A stretch of 64,000 nt of DNA from Poritiphilus sp965212595 (GTDB lineage: Bacteria; Bacteroidota; Bacteroidia; Flavobacteriales; Flavobacteriaceae). Below, piece after piece: positions 17,240-26,641 of the stretch (positions are counted from its first letter, which is position 1; every line of letters begins with the position of its first letter). A program made the position numbers and the translations under genes. The notes beneath the pieces were generated by a model that was not told where the DNA came from, did no database searches, and saw only the letters and a list, made by a program, of their open reading frames with translations. Where the stretch lies: assembly GCA_965212595.1 (NCBI GenBank), contig CBDBVE010000007.1:434001-498000 (forward strand), written 5' to 3'.

Positions 17240-17777
17240 AACGCCTATAGAGCGCCAAAAACAAAAAAGCAAAGCTAATTCCGAAAAAAGCCCCCACTAT
17301 AAGGTCTAGAGGATAATGCACTCCAACATAGATTCTACTGTAGGTAAATAGAAGGGGCCAAAAAAACAAAATCCACACCCAGCGCATTTCCTTGCGTAGC
17401 ATCAAGAACAGAAAAGTAGTCATAGCGAAAGAAGTTGCAGCGTGACCCGAAAAAAAACTATAACTATCCGGGTTTTTGAGAATTCTTATTAAACCATTTA
17501 GCTCCTCTGCGTTGTTAGGCCTTAAACGAGCTATATTTTCTTTGGTAATGTGTGTTAAAAGCAAAACCAGTACGGTAATGGCTATCAGAGCGATAATACG
17601 GTATAAGGCCTCTTTTTTAGCTTGTTTGCGGCTAAGCAAAAATCCAAAAAACAAATAAAGCGGAATCCAGGTGGCAATATTGGTAGTCACAGACCAAAAG
17701 CCATCATAGCTTTCGCTACCAAGATTGTTTAAATAAATTAAGGAATCACTGTCCCACTGAAGAAGTCGCTCTAACAT
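17217..17777 (-). CDS. PAP2-family phosphatase, membrane-bound
   Basis: A 186-aa integral membrane protein with about five hydrophobic segments and the three-part phosphatase signature: KENIARLRPN (about 80-89), SFFSGHAATSFA (about 109-120) and YSRIYVGVHYPLDLIVG (about 146-162). The His residues of the second and third motifs are the expected nucleophile and its partner. Members act on undecaprenyl pyrophosphate or other lipid phosphates. It lies 8 bp downstream of tatA on the same strand and is probably co-transcribed with it. Confidence 0.92.
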   Translation of the reverse strand: MLERLLQWDSDSLIYLNNLGSESYDGFWSVTTNIATWIPLYLFFGFLLSRKQAKKEALYRIIALIAITVLVLLLTHITKENIARLRPNNAEELNGLIRILKNPDSYSFFSGHAATSFAMTTFLFLMLRKEMRWVWILFFWPLLFTYSRIYVGVHYPLDLIVGAFFGISFAFLFLALYRRFKALYTK

Positions 17778-17785
17778 GAAAGGTA

Positions 17786-18070
17786 TTATTTCTTTCTGCT
17801 GATGGTGCCCGTAACATCGTCCACATTTTTCTTTACCTCATTGAGCTCTTTTTTAATATCGTCCGTAAAACTGGTGTCAATACCTTGTTTTTCAGCGCTT
17901 TTCTGAATTTCTTGTTTAATATCCTCTGTGGCGTCTTTCAGCTGTCGCATGCCTTTTCCAAGGCCTTTGGCTATACCTGGTATCTTATCGGCACCAAATA
18001 CCATGACCACAATAAACATGATGAAGAATATTTCGGCCCCGCTTATAAAAAGAAATCCTTGAAAAACCAT
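17786..18070 (-). CDS. tatA: Sec-independent protein translocase subunit TatA/TatB-like
   Basis: A 94-aa protein with one N-terminal membrane helix (about residues 8-25, ISGAEIFFIMFIVVMVFGAD), the Phe-Gly hinge, and an amphipathic helix KIPGIAKGLGKGMRQLKDA, followed by a charged tail. This is the TatA/B architecture of the twin-arginine export system, which moves folded proteins. The start is placed at ATG 18070. The open frame reaches 18121, but a perfect -7 box lies 4 nt upstream of 18070, and the extension would run into the terminator of the next gene. A possible Tat substrate (M15 peptidase) is encoded at 36851. Confidence 0.9.
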   Translation of the reverse strand: MVFQGFLFISGAEIFFIMFIVVMVFGADKIPGIAKGLGKGMRQLKDATEDIKQEIQKSAEKQGIDTSFTDDIKKELNEVKKNVDDVTGTISRKK

Positions 18071-18074
18071 AGTA

Positions 18075-18082
18075 CAAATATA
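18075..18082 (-). promoter_or_regulatory. Bacteroidota -7 box (TATATTTG) for tatA
   Basis: A perfect TAnnTTTG on the minus strand, 4 nt before ATG 18070, so a leaderless message is likely. Confidence 0.6.
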
Positions 18083-18100
18083 AGGAAGTTTAGCTGCCAA

Positions 18101-18136
18101 ATTAAAAAAGTCCTGATGCAACCACCAGGACTTTTA
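18101..18136 (-). terminator. Intrinsic terminator after the M1 peptidase gene
   Basis: AAAAGTCCTG (18106-18115) pairs with CAGGACTTTT (18126-18135) around a 10-nt loop. On the minus strand the stem is followed by six U, 20 bp after the stop codon. Confidence 0.8.
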
Positions 18137-18156
18137 AAACGTCTAAAACGGGGTTT

Positions 18157-20472
18157 TTATTTCCCTTTTATATTTTCCTTGAACTTATCAAAATCGGATT
18201 TCTCCTCTTTTTTAGGCCAAGCATTGTTTGTAACGTCAATATCTGCCGTCTCTGCCTTCGGATCGACCACAATACCTACCAATTCTGACTGAGATGAAAT
18301 AACCCGCTTAACTTCAGCGTCGTTTTTTCTCCAGATCTCAGGCGGATAGGTCACATTTTCTTTAGTGCCGTCAGCATAAGTGTATTCAACAATCAAAGGC
18401 ATTGGAATTCCTCCTGGCTTGTCAAAGGTAACTTCATAGAAAAACTTAGGTTCTTTTACAGAAGCTCTTTCTTCAGCAGTCATGTTGTCCATCATATATT
18501 CCTTCAAGGGTTGCGAAGTTTCAGAAGGTGCTTTCCCTTTCAACTCCGGATCGAAGTCTTCGCTATCTTCCTCTGCCAAATAGACCAATGGAGGCAAATC
18601 TGCCTCTGTAAGGCTTCTGGCACTCATATACTCCTGCATTTGCTTTGTGGGCTTATTGGTAACATAGTACTTCTTTACTCCTTTTACGCCTACATCTACA
18701 TAGTCTGTGGTATAGAACCAGCCTCTCCAGTACCAGTCAAGGTCTACCGCTGACGCATCTTCCATAGTTCGGAAAAAGTCTTCCGGGGTTGGATGCTTAA
18801 ATTTCCAGCGCTGCGCGTAGGTCTTGAAAGCATGATCGAACAGTTCCTTACCCATTACCGTCTCACGAAGGATATTCAGTGCCGTGGCCGGTTTTCCATA
18901 GGCATTAGGGCCTAACTGATAAACATTCTCAGGATTAGACATTATTGGAGCCAGGGTGCTCTGATCTCCGCTCATATACGGAACAATTTTTGAAGGGTCT
19001 CCTCTTCTGGAAGGATATTTGTCGTTAGGCGTAATTACATCAGGGTTTGCTTCACCAAACTCCTGTTCCGCGACATACTGCATAAAGGTGTCTAATCCTT
19101 CATCCATCCAGCCCCACTGACGTTCATCAGAATTTACAATCATCGGGAAGAAATTATGTCCCACTTCATGTATTATCACGCTGATCATTCCGTACTTCAC
19201 TCTATCCGAGTAGGTACCATCTTCTTTTGGTCTTCCGTAATTCCAGCAGATCATAGGGTATTCCATACCTTGATTTTTGGCGTGGACAGAGATCGCTTTG
19301 TGGTAAGGGTAATCAAAAGTATGTTCTGAATAGGTTTTTAAAGTACTGGCTACAGCTTTGGTTGAGAGATCTTCCCATAAAGGATTACCTTCTTTTGGGT
19401 ACATGGAAACCGCCATTACATCTTTGTTCCCAATTTTAACGGCCTGCATATCCCAAATAAATTTCCTAGAAGTGGCAAAACCATAATCCCTGACATTTTC
19501 TGCCTTGAACTTCCAGGTTTTTGTCTTCTCTGAAAAACTCTTTTCGGCTGCTTCCACTTCTTCCTGAGTGACGATAAGTACCGGCTTATCATACGATTTT
19601 TTAGCCTGCTCGTAACGCTTCATCATATCTCTGGAAAATACTTCCTTTCTATTGGTCAGTACTCCGGTGGCATCCAAAACATGATCTGCAGGTACGGTGA
19701 TATTAACTTCGTAATTTCCAAAAGGTAAAGCAAACTCTCCGCTACCCCAGAATTGATGGTTTTGCCAGCCTTCTACATCGCTATACACAGCCATTCTTGG
19801 AAAAAACTGCGCAATAACATAGGCTCTGTTTCCATCTTTGGCAAAATACTCAAAGCCAGAACGGGCTCTGTTTACCGTATGATCAGGAACATTGTACCAC
19901 CATTTTATTGAAAACGAAATCTGTTCTCCACTTTTTAGTGCACTAGGGATGTTCACCCGCATCATCGTTTGATTAATCGTGTATGACAAGGGTTTTCCGT
20001 TGGCATCTTTTACAAAATCAATGTTAAAACCTCCGTCGAAAGCTTCGGTCAAATATTGCCCTGCAAAACTACCTGTTCTGTAGGCCAGGGGAACTCCTCC
20101 GCCATTTCTCAATGGCGACTTAGAGTCTTTCGTTCTTACGTTCTGATCGAGCTGTACCCAAAGAAATTCAAGGTCGTCAGGAGAGTTGTTGTAGTACGTA
20201 ATGGTTTCTTCTCCGTAAAGCTTTGCGGTTTTGTCATCCAATACGATGTCCATTTTGTAGTCTGCCCTTTGCTGGTAGTAATCAGGACCCGGTGCACCAG
20301 AAGCTGAGCGGTAGGTGTTAGGGGTGGCAAACTCTTCATAAAGTTGCTTGAACTTGCTCTGGTTGTAATGACCAGGTTCTTTTTCTTTTTCTGCCTCTTC
20401 CTGTGCTACCAAGCTGGTCGCGAATAGGAATAAGAAAGAAGCAAAATAGTACTTAATTCTATTCATTTTCAT
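18157..20472 (-). CDS. M1-family metallopeptidase, secreted
   Basis: A 771-aa zinc aminopeptidase-like protein. The signal peptide (MKMNRIKYYFASFLFLFATSLVAQ) sends it to the periplasm or beyond. The zinc site is H435-E436-x-x-H439 (IIHEVGHNFF) with the third ligand E458, 19 residues after H439 (WMDEGLDTF), the standard M1 spacing. The exopeptidase motif appears as GMEYPMI, a variant of GxMEN. N-terminal beta domain about residues 60-290, catalytic domain about 300-600. No T9SS sorting domain is seen at the C-terminus. It is followed by its own terminator and preceded by the DUF6702 gene on the same strand. Confidence 0.93.
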   Translation of the reverse strand: MKMNRIKYYFASFLFLFATSLVAQEEAEKEKEPGHYNQSKFKQLYEEFATPNTYRSASGAPGPDYYQQRADYKMDIVLDDKTAKLYGEETITYYNNSPDDLEFLWVQLDQNVRTKDSKSPLRNGGGVPLAYRTGSFAGQYLTEAFDGGFNIDFVKDANGKPLSYTINQTMMRVNIPSALKSGEQISFSIKWWYNVPDHTVNRARSGFEYFAKDGNRAYVIAQFFPRMAVYSDVEGWQNHQFWGSGEFALPFGNYEVNITVPADHVLDATGVLTNRKEVFSRDMMKRYEQAKKSYDKPVLIVTQEEVEAAEKSFSEKTKTWKFKAENVRDYGFATSRKFIWDMQAVKIGNKDVMAVSMYPKEGNPLWEDLSTKAVASTLKTYSEHTFDYPYHKAISVHAKNQGMEYPMICWNYGRPKEDGTYSDRVKYGMISVIIHEVGHNFFPMIVNSDERQWGWMDEGLDTFMQYVAEQEFGEANPDVITPNDKYPSRRGDPSKIVPYMSGDQSTLAPIMSNPENVYQLGPNAYGKPATALNILRETVMGKELFDHAFKTYAQRWKFKHPTPEDFFRTMEDASAVDLDWYWRGWFYTTDYVDVGVKGVKKYYVTNKPTKQMQEYMSARSLTEADLPPLVYLAEEDSEDFDPELKGKAPSETSQPLKEYMMDNMTAEERASVKEPKFFYEVTFDKPGGIPMPLIVEYTYADGTKENVTYPPEIWRKNDAEVKRVISSQSELVGIVVDPKAETADIDVTNNAWPKKEEKSDFDKFKENIKGK

Positions 20473-20525
20473 CTTAATTTTAGTCGCCGAAAAATAGCGT
20501 TTTTTTAACGATTTGTTAAGGATTG

Positions 20526-21032
20526 CTATAAGTTTAACATTCCTTTATTATTTTCCCGAATCAACACAAAACTCTTCTTCTTTCCATTGATTTTGAAATG
20601 AACAATGTTCTGTTGCTCTTCAAAAAGATCGGTAAGGATTTCATTTTGAATTTCAATAGATTTTACATTCTGAAAACCAATCTCAGGAACCTCTATATAA
20701 CAGATCATGACATCATTGTCGTACTGTTTCCCCAAAAAGGAATAGGGAACGTTTTTCCCGTTGACCTGAAGGACAATCTTGGCCCTTAGATATTTTTCAA
20801 TATAGGAATCAGCAGTATCAGATTCTTCATCTGTCGCAAGCAGGGTTTTAACACCATAGCGTTCTTCTATGACATTTTCAAAATCATCAATAAAGATCCG
20901 CGTGGTGATCTGTAGCGCATCTTCCTTTTCGGAATATTGAATATTGGTAACACTCACATAAAATTTGTGTACCGCAGTAAACGCCAGCAATGGTAGTATT
21001 AAAATTAACAGTGCTTTTTTCAAATGCTTCAT
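20526..21032 (-). CDS. DUF6702-family protein
   Basis: A 168-aa protein with an N-terminal hydrophobic segment (about residues 5-20, KKALLILILPLLAFTAVHKF), probably a signal peptide or anchor. It then has the FYVSVTNIQYSEKEDALQIT start typical of flavobacterial DUF6702 proteins, and mostly beta structure. The function is unknown. It lies 53 bp upstream of the M1 peptidase gene on the same strand, and the pairing of these two types is familiar in flavobacteria, so a link in peptide handling at the envelope is possible but unproven. Confidence 0.82.
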   Translation of the reverse strand: MKHLKKALLILILPLLAFTAVHKFYVSVTNIQYSEKEDALQITTRIFIDDFENVIEERYGVKTLLATDEESDTADSYIEKYLRAKIVLQVNGKNVPYSFLGKQYDNDVMICYIEVPEIGFQNVKSIEIQNEILTDLFEEQQNIVHFKINGKKKSFVLIRENNKGMLNL

Positions 21033-21052
21033 TTAAACGGTTTTTGGGTAGG

Positions 21053-21060
21053 CAAAAATA
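21053..21060 (-). promoter_or_regulatory. Bacteroidota -7 box (TATTTTTG) for the DUF6702 gene
   Basis: A perfect TAnnTTTG on the minus strand, 20 nt before ATG 21032. Confidence 0.5.
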
Positions 21061-21085
21061 TACAAATGCTATGCCAAAAGCGAAG

Positions 21086-21868
21086 TTAATCCAGTTTATT
21101 GTTCTCTCTGTAGGCTACACTTTTTGACTTAAGAAACTCCCAGATCTTTAAACGATCATGGGTGTCTACGGTTCCACTGAAAACTGTATCTACTTCACAG
21201 AAATACATAAAATCTTCAATCTTCTCCTTTGGAATCTTCAATTCTTTAATAAAAAGAGAATCCACATAGAAATCACGAACCCTACCGGTACGGGCATATT
21301 TTTCGTCTCGGGCCAATCTTTTTTTCAACATCTTTGTACGCCCTGTTATCGCGTTAAGGATAGGATTCAAGGGTACTATGCCGCCTCCAGTAGTCGCCTC
21401 GTTGAGTTTTCGCTCGCTCTGCGTCCAATCTCTGGCATAGGCATTTGGCAAGCCCAGTGTAGATGCAGTCACCACTCCACCCGTATTCAAACGCTCCATA
21501 TCTCTTGAAATATCGCCGGTAAGATCATAGGGCCTTACGACAACCTCATCGAGTTCATTGACAAACTCTTCCAGGGGTACGATCATTGATTTACTTTGTA
21601 ATACCGAAGCAGTCACCACCAGGGTTTTCCGCTTAAATTGCACAGCGGAGAATTGAATAGTGTCGTTGAGTTGTACAGCAATGGAAAAGTTTCCGTTAGC
21701 GTCGGTAATAGTTGCTTTGTTGGCTGTAATATTCATTACATGCACATCAGGGATATTCCGGCCTTTATTCTGCACCTTTCCGTCCAGGTTTTGACGAAAA
21801 AAATCCTGACCCGAGGCCGTACTTAAAACTAAAAGAAAACAAAAAAGTAAGCTTTTACTCCTTAGCAT
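21086..21868 (-). CDS. Secreted protein with carboxypeptidase-regulatory-like domain, copy 2
   Basis: A 260-aa protein with a signal peptide (LLFCFLLVLSTASGQ), then a beta-sandwich of the carboxypeptidase-regulatory-like type (about residues 28-115: DGKVQNKGRNIPDVHVMNI, then ATITDANGNFSIAV). The C-terminal part, about 120 residues, is mainly helical and contains IPKEKIEDFMYFCEVD. It is paralogous to the gene just upstream: same order, with matching ATITxxxGxF and DELDEVxVxP-like blocks. The start overlaps the upstream gene by 14 bp, so translation is probably coupled. Such domains are common in SusC-like receptors, but here they stand alone. The function is unknown. Confidence 0.8.
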   Translation of the reverse strand: MLRSKSLLFCFLLVLSTASGQDFFRQNLDGKVQNKGRNIPDVHVMNITANKATITDANGNFSIAVQLNDTIQFSAVQFKRKTLVVTASVLQSKSMIVPLEEFVNELDEVVVRPYDLTGDISRDMERLNTGGVVTASTLGLPNAYARDWTQSERKLNEATTGGGIVPLNPILNAITGRTKMLKKRLARDEKYARTGRVRDFYVDSLFIKELKIPKEKIEDFMYFCEVDTVFSGTVDTHDRLKIWEFLKSKSVAYRENNKLD

Positions 21869-22604
21869 TCAATTCCTTTAGGTAGGATTTACTATGGGTC
21901 ACCAAAAACTCAATTAGCTCAAATTCGTTATCCTTCTTAAGCAAAGTTTGAGAAGGCATCTGCGAATCGCAATAGAGTAAAAAAGCATCAATTTTGTCCT
22001 GGGGTATTCTTAGGTCCAGGACAAAGAACTCGTCGTCGTATACCTGGCGAAGTACGTCACTAACCTTCAGCGGAGTTGCAGTATCTTCTTCCTTTTTCTT
22101 AGATAAGAAAAGTGCCTTAAAAATGTTCACAAAATTAAGCCCGTCTCTCATGCCCCTGACTGTAGGGTCTAATGCTACATTTTCTATCTCTGTGGTTTGA
22201 TCCGTTTCGTATTCAAATTGTTTGAAATCTTCATTTTGCAGTTCCAGAAATTTCTTTTGGTTTTCAGGGCTTACCGTAACTTCGTCAAGTTCGGTAACCT
22301 TTTCATTTACCTCGACCACCAGACGGTTTCTCTCTAAAATTTCCTCTGTGATTTTTACCAGCTCTATTTGATAATTTACCGCTGTAAACACCAATTCATC
22401 ATCAAGTTTTACCAGAATCATGAATTCACCCTTATCATTGGTTATTGTAGCCCTTTCTGCCGTGGTGTTGATGACATTCTCATTAGGTACCGGGCTATTC
22501 CTATACAGGACCTGTCCTCTCAAAGGACGGCGTTGTTCCTGGGCGAAAGACAGCACAAAAGAAAATAGGCAAAGTGTAATAAGTAGTTTTGTTTTCATGT
22601 TCAT
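21855..22604 (-). CDS. Secreted protein with carboxypeptidase-regulatory-like domain, copy 1
   Basis: A 249-aa protein with a signal peptide (MKTKLLITLCLFSFVLSFAQ). The regulatory-like beta domain (about residues 27-110) contains LRGQVLYRNSPVPNENVINT and ATITNDKGEFMILV, and ends in the TELDEVTV block. The C-terminal segment has LRIPQDKIDAFLLYCDS, mirrored in the downstream paralogue. The two genes overlap by 14 bp and form one unit, divergent from the surface-protein modules across a 282-bp gap. They could be accessory envelope proteins for that locus, but only position suggests it. Confidence 0.8.
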   Translation of the reverse strand: MNMKTKLLITLCLFSFVLSFAQEQRRPLRGQVLYRNSPVPNENVINTTAERATITNDKGEFMILVKLDDELVFTAVNYQIELVKITEEILERNRLVVEVNEKVTELDEVTVSPENQKKFLELQNEDFKQFEYETDQTTEIENVALDPTVRGMRDGLNFVNIFKALFLSKKKEEDTATPLKVSDVLRQVYDDEFFVLDLRIPQDKIDAFLLYCDSQMPSQTLLKKDNEFELIEFLVTHSKSYLKELNAKE

Positions 22605-22842
22605 AGGCTGGAATTATGGTAAAGACCACGCCATAAAGAAAAAGGAAGTTAGGCTCATAAAAAAATTTGACCGCATTAAACTTATGTTAATGTATTTCGG
22701 GGGTTATGGCCAAAAAAGTGGCGAAACTGCATTGAAACTGCAGACCTAGGCTTTATTTGGAACACTTTATCGGATAAACCCCCTTTTTAACCCATAAAAC
22801 TGTATTTAAGAGTATAAACTTAGAGATGTACTGAGATAATTC

Positions 22843-22850
22843 TATTTTTG
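22843..22850 (+). promoter_or_regulatory. Bacteroidota -7 box (TATTTTTG) for surface module 1
   Basis: A perfect TAnnTTTG 36 nt before ATG 22887, in the 282-bp divergent gap. The rest of that gap shows no gene. Confidence 0.55.
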
Positions 22851-22886
22851 TCAGTCCTGATATCCTAGAATTTAAAATAATTCGCC

Positions 22887-25800
22887 ATGAAAATGAAACT
22901 CCTCATCACCCTGATGGGCCTGTGCATTTCAAACGCCCTAATGGCACAGATAAAAATCGGTGATAACCCCCAAAACATCAATGCCAATTCTGTGTTGGAA
23001 CTGGAAAGCACGGATAGGGTATTTGTGATCTCGCGAATGAGTGAACAGCAAATGAACAGTATTGTGCCGCTTCAGGGTGCTATGGTCTACAACAACGACG
23101 CACAATGTATTTTCTACTACGATGGCGCACAATGGATCAATCTGTGCGATTCGCTTCAGCTACAGTTTACGACAGATCCAATTGTAAACCCAATGAGCAC
23201 TATTGTGATTACTGAAAATGGCGATATTGTAAATTTTGAAGTAGGCGAAATAGGAAGTGAAAACATCATCGATTTCAGCATCAATAGCAATGACATCCAA
23301 AACAACTCTATTAATGATGATAAACTGGCCCCGGATTCTGTGGGAGCCGAGGAATTGCAAGACAATACGGTGACCGATGCCGAAATAGATTACAACCTGG
23401 TGACTCTAAGTGATTTTACAAATGATGCAGGATATATCACAGGAACAAATATAGTTTCGGCAAACCCTAACAATGTCATTACTGACTTAGGTGGGGCTTT
23501 CTACGATAACTCGCCCATACTCAACGACATAGCTGTACTTGAAGCCAATGACATGGACACCGATGATACCAACGAGTTACAACGTCTGCAAGATGTCATG
23601 ACCTTAGATCCCAGTGCCAATAACGAGCGAATTATAAATCTTCAAGACCCCACTAATGCGCAGGATGCAGCAACTAAAAGTTATGTAGATACCGAAATTG
23701 CCAATGCGGTTACCGGAGGTGGTATTGCCAGCCAGTTTGACCAGGTGACCATTGTGGGTACCGGAATAGCGCCTAATTTGTTTGAAGTACAAAATATTAG
23801 TGGCGACCGTATTATTGATGGTACTATTATGGGAGTAGATATAGGGCCCTTAACCATACAGGAGGGCAACCTCATGCCAGGCGGAGCAAATCAGATTTTG
23901 CAAACCAATGCGGCCGGAACTGCTGTAAACTGGGTTCCACCACCCACCGGGGGAGGTAGTACCGAAGTTGCTGATGGTACCACGATTTCAGGAATAGGTA
24001 CGGTAGGAGACCCTTTTACCATAACACCGGGGACCAATGGTCAGGTGCTAACGACGGTTGGTACAGTGGTGCAATGGCAGGCCCCGGCGGGTGGTGGCAC
24101 AGATGACCAAACCGCAGCGGAGGTAACTGTTGCAGGTACGCCTACGAATTATACACCTACTTCAGGTTTTGTACAGGGGCATCTTGAGGGAATTGATGCC
24201 GCACTGGCGGGAGGCGGCGGTACTCCAAATCTCCAAGCGGTTCTTGCTCAGGGTAATGATGCTAACACCCTGGGGATTACAAATTTAACAACAAACGCGG
24301 CTGATGGGACAGCAGCAGCCAATGTGGCCTTCGTCAATGCTGCGGTAACTGCTGGCGGTTCACTGACCAACGGAAACATACTCGTTGGAGATGTAGCTAA
24401 TACACCTCAGGAGCAACAAATAAGTGGAGATGCCACGATGACAAATGCAGGAGTACTTACAATTGCAAACGATGCGATTACTACCGTTAAAATTTTGGAT
24501 GATAATGTAACAACGGCTAAAATTGCCCCGGCTGCTACAGATACACATGTTTTAACCACCATTGAGACCTCTCCGGGGGTATTCGATGTACAGTGGGCGG
24601 CTGGAGCTTCCGGAGGTGCACTTACTGACGGGTTTATCCGTATTGGGGATGTGGCAAACACGCCACAAGAACAGCAAATCAGTGGTGATGCTACAATTAC
24701 TAATACCGGTGTACTCACCATTGCTAATGATGCAATTACTACGGTTAAAATTTTGGATGATAATGTAACAACGGCTAAAATTGCCCCGGCTGCCACAGAT
24801 ACACATGTTTTAACCACCATTGAGACCTCTCCGGGGGTGTTCGATGTACAGTGGGCGGCCGGAGCTTCCGGAGGTGCCCTTACTGACGGGTTTATCCGCA
24901 TTGGGGATGCTGCAAACACACCACAAGAACAGCAAATCAGCGGTGATGCTACAATTACTAATACCGGTGTACTCACCGTTGCTAATGATGCAATTACTAC
25001 GGTTAAAATTTTAGATGATAATGTAACAACGGCTAAAATTGCCCCAGCTGCCACAGATACACATGTTTTAACCACCATTGAGACCTCTCCGGGGGTTTTT
25101 GATGTTCAATGGGCTGCGTCCTCTGGTCATTTTGGTGCCGCAGAGGGGGGCATCTTTTTTGCAGATATCGCAGCAAATGCCTTCGCCCCTATTGAAAATG
25201 CTTTTAGTCTTAGATGGGATGCAGCTAAGAGAGGTAATACTGGTCAATTGTTAATTGGGGCAGATGGTGGTCCTGAAAATGACGATGTAAAAGTGCATAT
25301 CATGGAGGCGTTAAATGGCGATGTAGCCTACCCCTTATTGCTCCAGAATCTGGCCGGTGGGGCTGCAAATGCCACCGCAGTAGGAGTTTTGTTTGGGGTG
25401 GATGATACCGATAGTTTTGGTAAAGGAGCCCTCATCTATGAACGAAAAGACAATGCAGGACGCGGGGATTTCCATTTTCTACAGGATCCGGCTGGAGACA
25501 ACCAAAATCCAATTATTAACCCCGGAGCCTATGATGAAGCTGTACTTACCATTCAAAACAATGGGGAAGTTGGCATTGGAATAGTAGATCCTTTGGCCCT
25601 TTTTCACGTTGATGGAGATTTTAGGTTAAATGAGCAGTTTATTGATGAGACCGGAAGTGCAGGAAATCCTGGCGACGTATTGACGTCAACAGCAACAGGT
25701 ACCGCCTGGGCCGCTGGAGGAGGAGGAGGAGAGGTAAATGATGGGGTTAACATTGGAACAGCCGGAGTAGGCCCTTTTATCTCAAAAAACGGTGTCAACT

Positions 25801-26639
25801 TGCAGTTTAAGAACATCAATGCAGCCTCTAATAAAATAACAGTTATCGATGACGTAGTGGATAATGAGATAGATATCGATATTAATGAAGCCAGCCTTTC
25901 AATCGATGCAGACCAGGTTGATCTTAACCCAGCCATTGATGTAGATGGCGATTTAACCGATGAAACCAATGTACAGGAGGCAATTGCAGATTTGGCTGCC
26001 TTAGGTTCAGGATCCAACCTTTCCAATACAAATTTGACACAAACAGCTGCGGACAGAACTTACGACTTAAACAATGGTAACCTCAGATTTATTGGAACCG
26101 GAAATCTTAGAATGGGAAGTTCTGCTGGAGCGATAAACAATAAACTGCACGTAGAAGGGACGATACGGGCTGAAGGCATTCGAAACACATTCGGCACCTT
26201 ACCGGCTAATGTAGCATATAGTTTCGACAATGATTCTAATACCGGTATGTATCGGGCAGATGTTGACCAACTAGGATTAGTGGTGGGTGGAACAGAGGCC
26301 CTTAGAATAGACGATAATCAAAATGTCGGAGCTGGTACAACCACACCAAATTCAACTTTGGAAACCGGTGGGTCTTTTGCAACCTCCATACAAACCACAA
26401 CCGGCGCCACGACTCTTGATGCCGGCGATCATACAGTGATCCTTGGAGGCAACCATAATATTACCCTTCCGGGAGCAGGCAGCTGTCAAGGCCGTATTTA
26501 TGTTATCAAAAATCCAACAGCGAATACACCTACCATCTCCAACTATTTAGATAATACAGGAGCTGGTTCCACAGCAATACCAGCCAATGACTTTATTTGG
26601 TTGCAAAGCGATGGCGCCAATTGGCAACAGATCAGATAA
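22887..26639 (+). CDS. Module 1 fibre-like surface protein with 86-aa tandem repeats
   Basis: A 1250-aa secreted protein. A signal peptide ends at LMAQ (about residue 21). The head shared with the genes at 27954 and 33497 follows (about 22-88: IKIGDNPQNI ... VLELES ... GAMVYN ... C.FYYDG..WINLC). The stalk is Gly/Thr/Asn/Ala-rich, with blocks such as GQVLTTVGTVVQWQAPAGG and three near-identical 86-residue repeats (about 488-745). The distal part has SNTGMYR and GLVVGGTEALRID, motifs typical of phage tail-fibre and related fibrous proteins, and a small beta tip. There is no chaperone peptidase (S74) and no T9SS C-terminal domain. The partner gene starts 2 bp downstream. I infer a trimeric fibre or adhesin. 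Confidence 0.8.
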   Translation: MKMKLLITLMGLCISNALMAQIKIGDNPQNINANSVLELESTDRVFVISRMSEQQMNSIVPLQGAMVYNNDAQCIFYYDGAQWINLCDSLQLQFTTDPIVNPMSTIVITENGDIVNFEVGEIGSENIIDFSINSNDIQNNSINDDKLAPDSVGAEELQDNTVTDAEIDYNLVTLSDFTNDAGYITGTNIVSANPNNVITDLGGAFYDNSPILNDIAVLEANDMDTDDTNELQRLQDVMTLDPSANNERIINLQDPTNAQDAATKSYVDTEIANAVTGGGIASQFDQVTIVGTGIAPNLFEVQNISGDRIIDGTIMGVDIGPLTIQEGNLMPGGANQILQTNAAGTAVNWVPPPTGGGSTEVADGTTISGIGTVGDPFTITPGTNGQVLTTVGTVVQWQAPAGGGTDDQTAAEVTVAGTPTNYTPTSGFVQGHLEGIDAALAGGGGTPNLQAVLAQGNDANTLGITNLTTNAADGTAAANVAFVNAAVTAGGSLTNGNILVGDVANTPQEQQISGDATMTNAGVLTIANDAITTVKILDDNVTTAKIAPAATDTHVLTTIETSPGVFDVQWAAGASGGALTDGFIRIGDVANTPQEQQISGDATITNTGVLTIANDAITTVKILDDNVTTAKIAPAATDTHVLTTIETSPGVFDVQWAAGASGGALTDGFIRIGDAANTPQEQQISGDATITNTGVLTVANDAITTVKILDDNVTTAKIAPAATDTHVLTTIETSPGVFDVQWAASSGHFGAAEGGIFFADIAANAFAPIENAFSLRWDAAKRGNTGQLLIGADGGPENDDVKVHIMEALNGDVAYPLLLQNLAGGAANATAVGVLFGVDDTDSFGKGALIYERKDNAGRGDFHFLQDPAGDNQNPIINPGAYDEAVLTIQNNGEVGIGIVDPLALFHVDGDFRLNEQFIDETGSAGNPGDVLTSTATGTAWAAGGGGGEVNDGVNIGTAGVGPFISKNGVNLQFKNINAASNKITVIDDVVDNEIDIDINEASLSIDADQVDLNPAIDVDGDLTDETNVQEAIADLAALGSGSNLSNTNLTQTAADRTYDLNNGNLRFIGTGNLRMGSSAGAINNKLHVEGTIRAEGIRNTFGTLPANVAYSFDNDSNTGMYRADVDQLGLVVGGTEALRIDDNQNVGAGTTTPNSTLETGGSFATSIQTTTGATTLDAGDHTVILGGNHNITLPGAGSCQGRIYVIKNPTANTPTISNYLDNTGAGSTAIPANDFIWLQSDGANWQQIR
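24352..25119 (+). repeat. Three tandem 258-bp coding repeats
   Basis: Identical landmarks recur at exactly 258-bp steps: the GAT-ACA-CAT codons begin at 24540, 24798 and 25056. Copies 2 and 3 are nearly identical; copy 1 is more diverged at its start. Each encodes 86 residues including VANTPQEQQISGDAT and ITTVKILDDNVTTAKIAPAA. This is stalk material, not an intergenic repeat. Confidence 0.9.
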
Positions 26640-26641
26640 CT

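Noticed and set aside
24407..25078. Antisense open frame of 223 codons in the 258-bp repeats
   Set aside because: It mirrors the tandem repeats of the plus-strand fibre gene and has no independent support.
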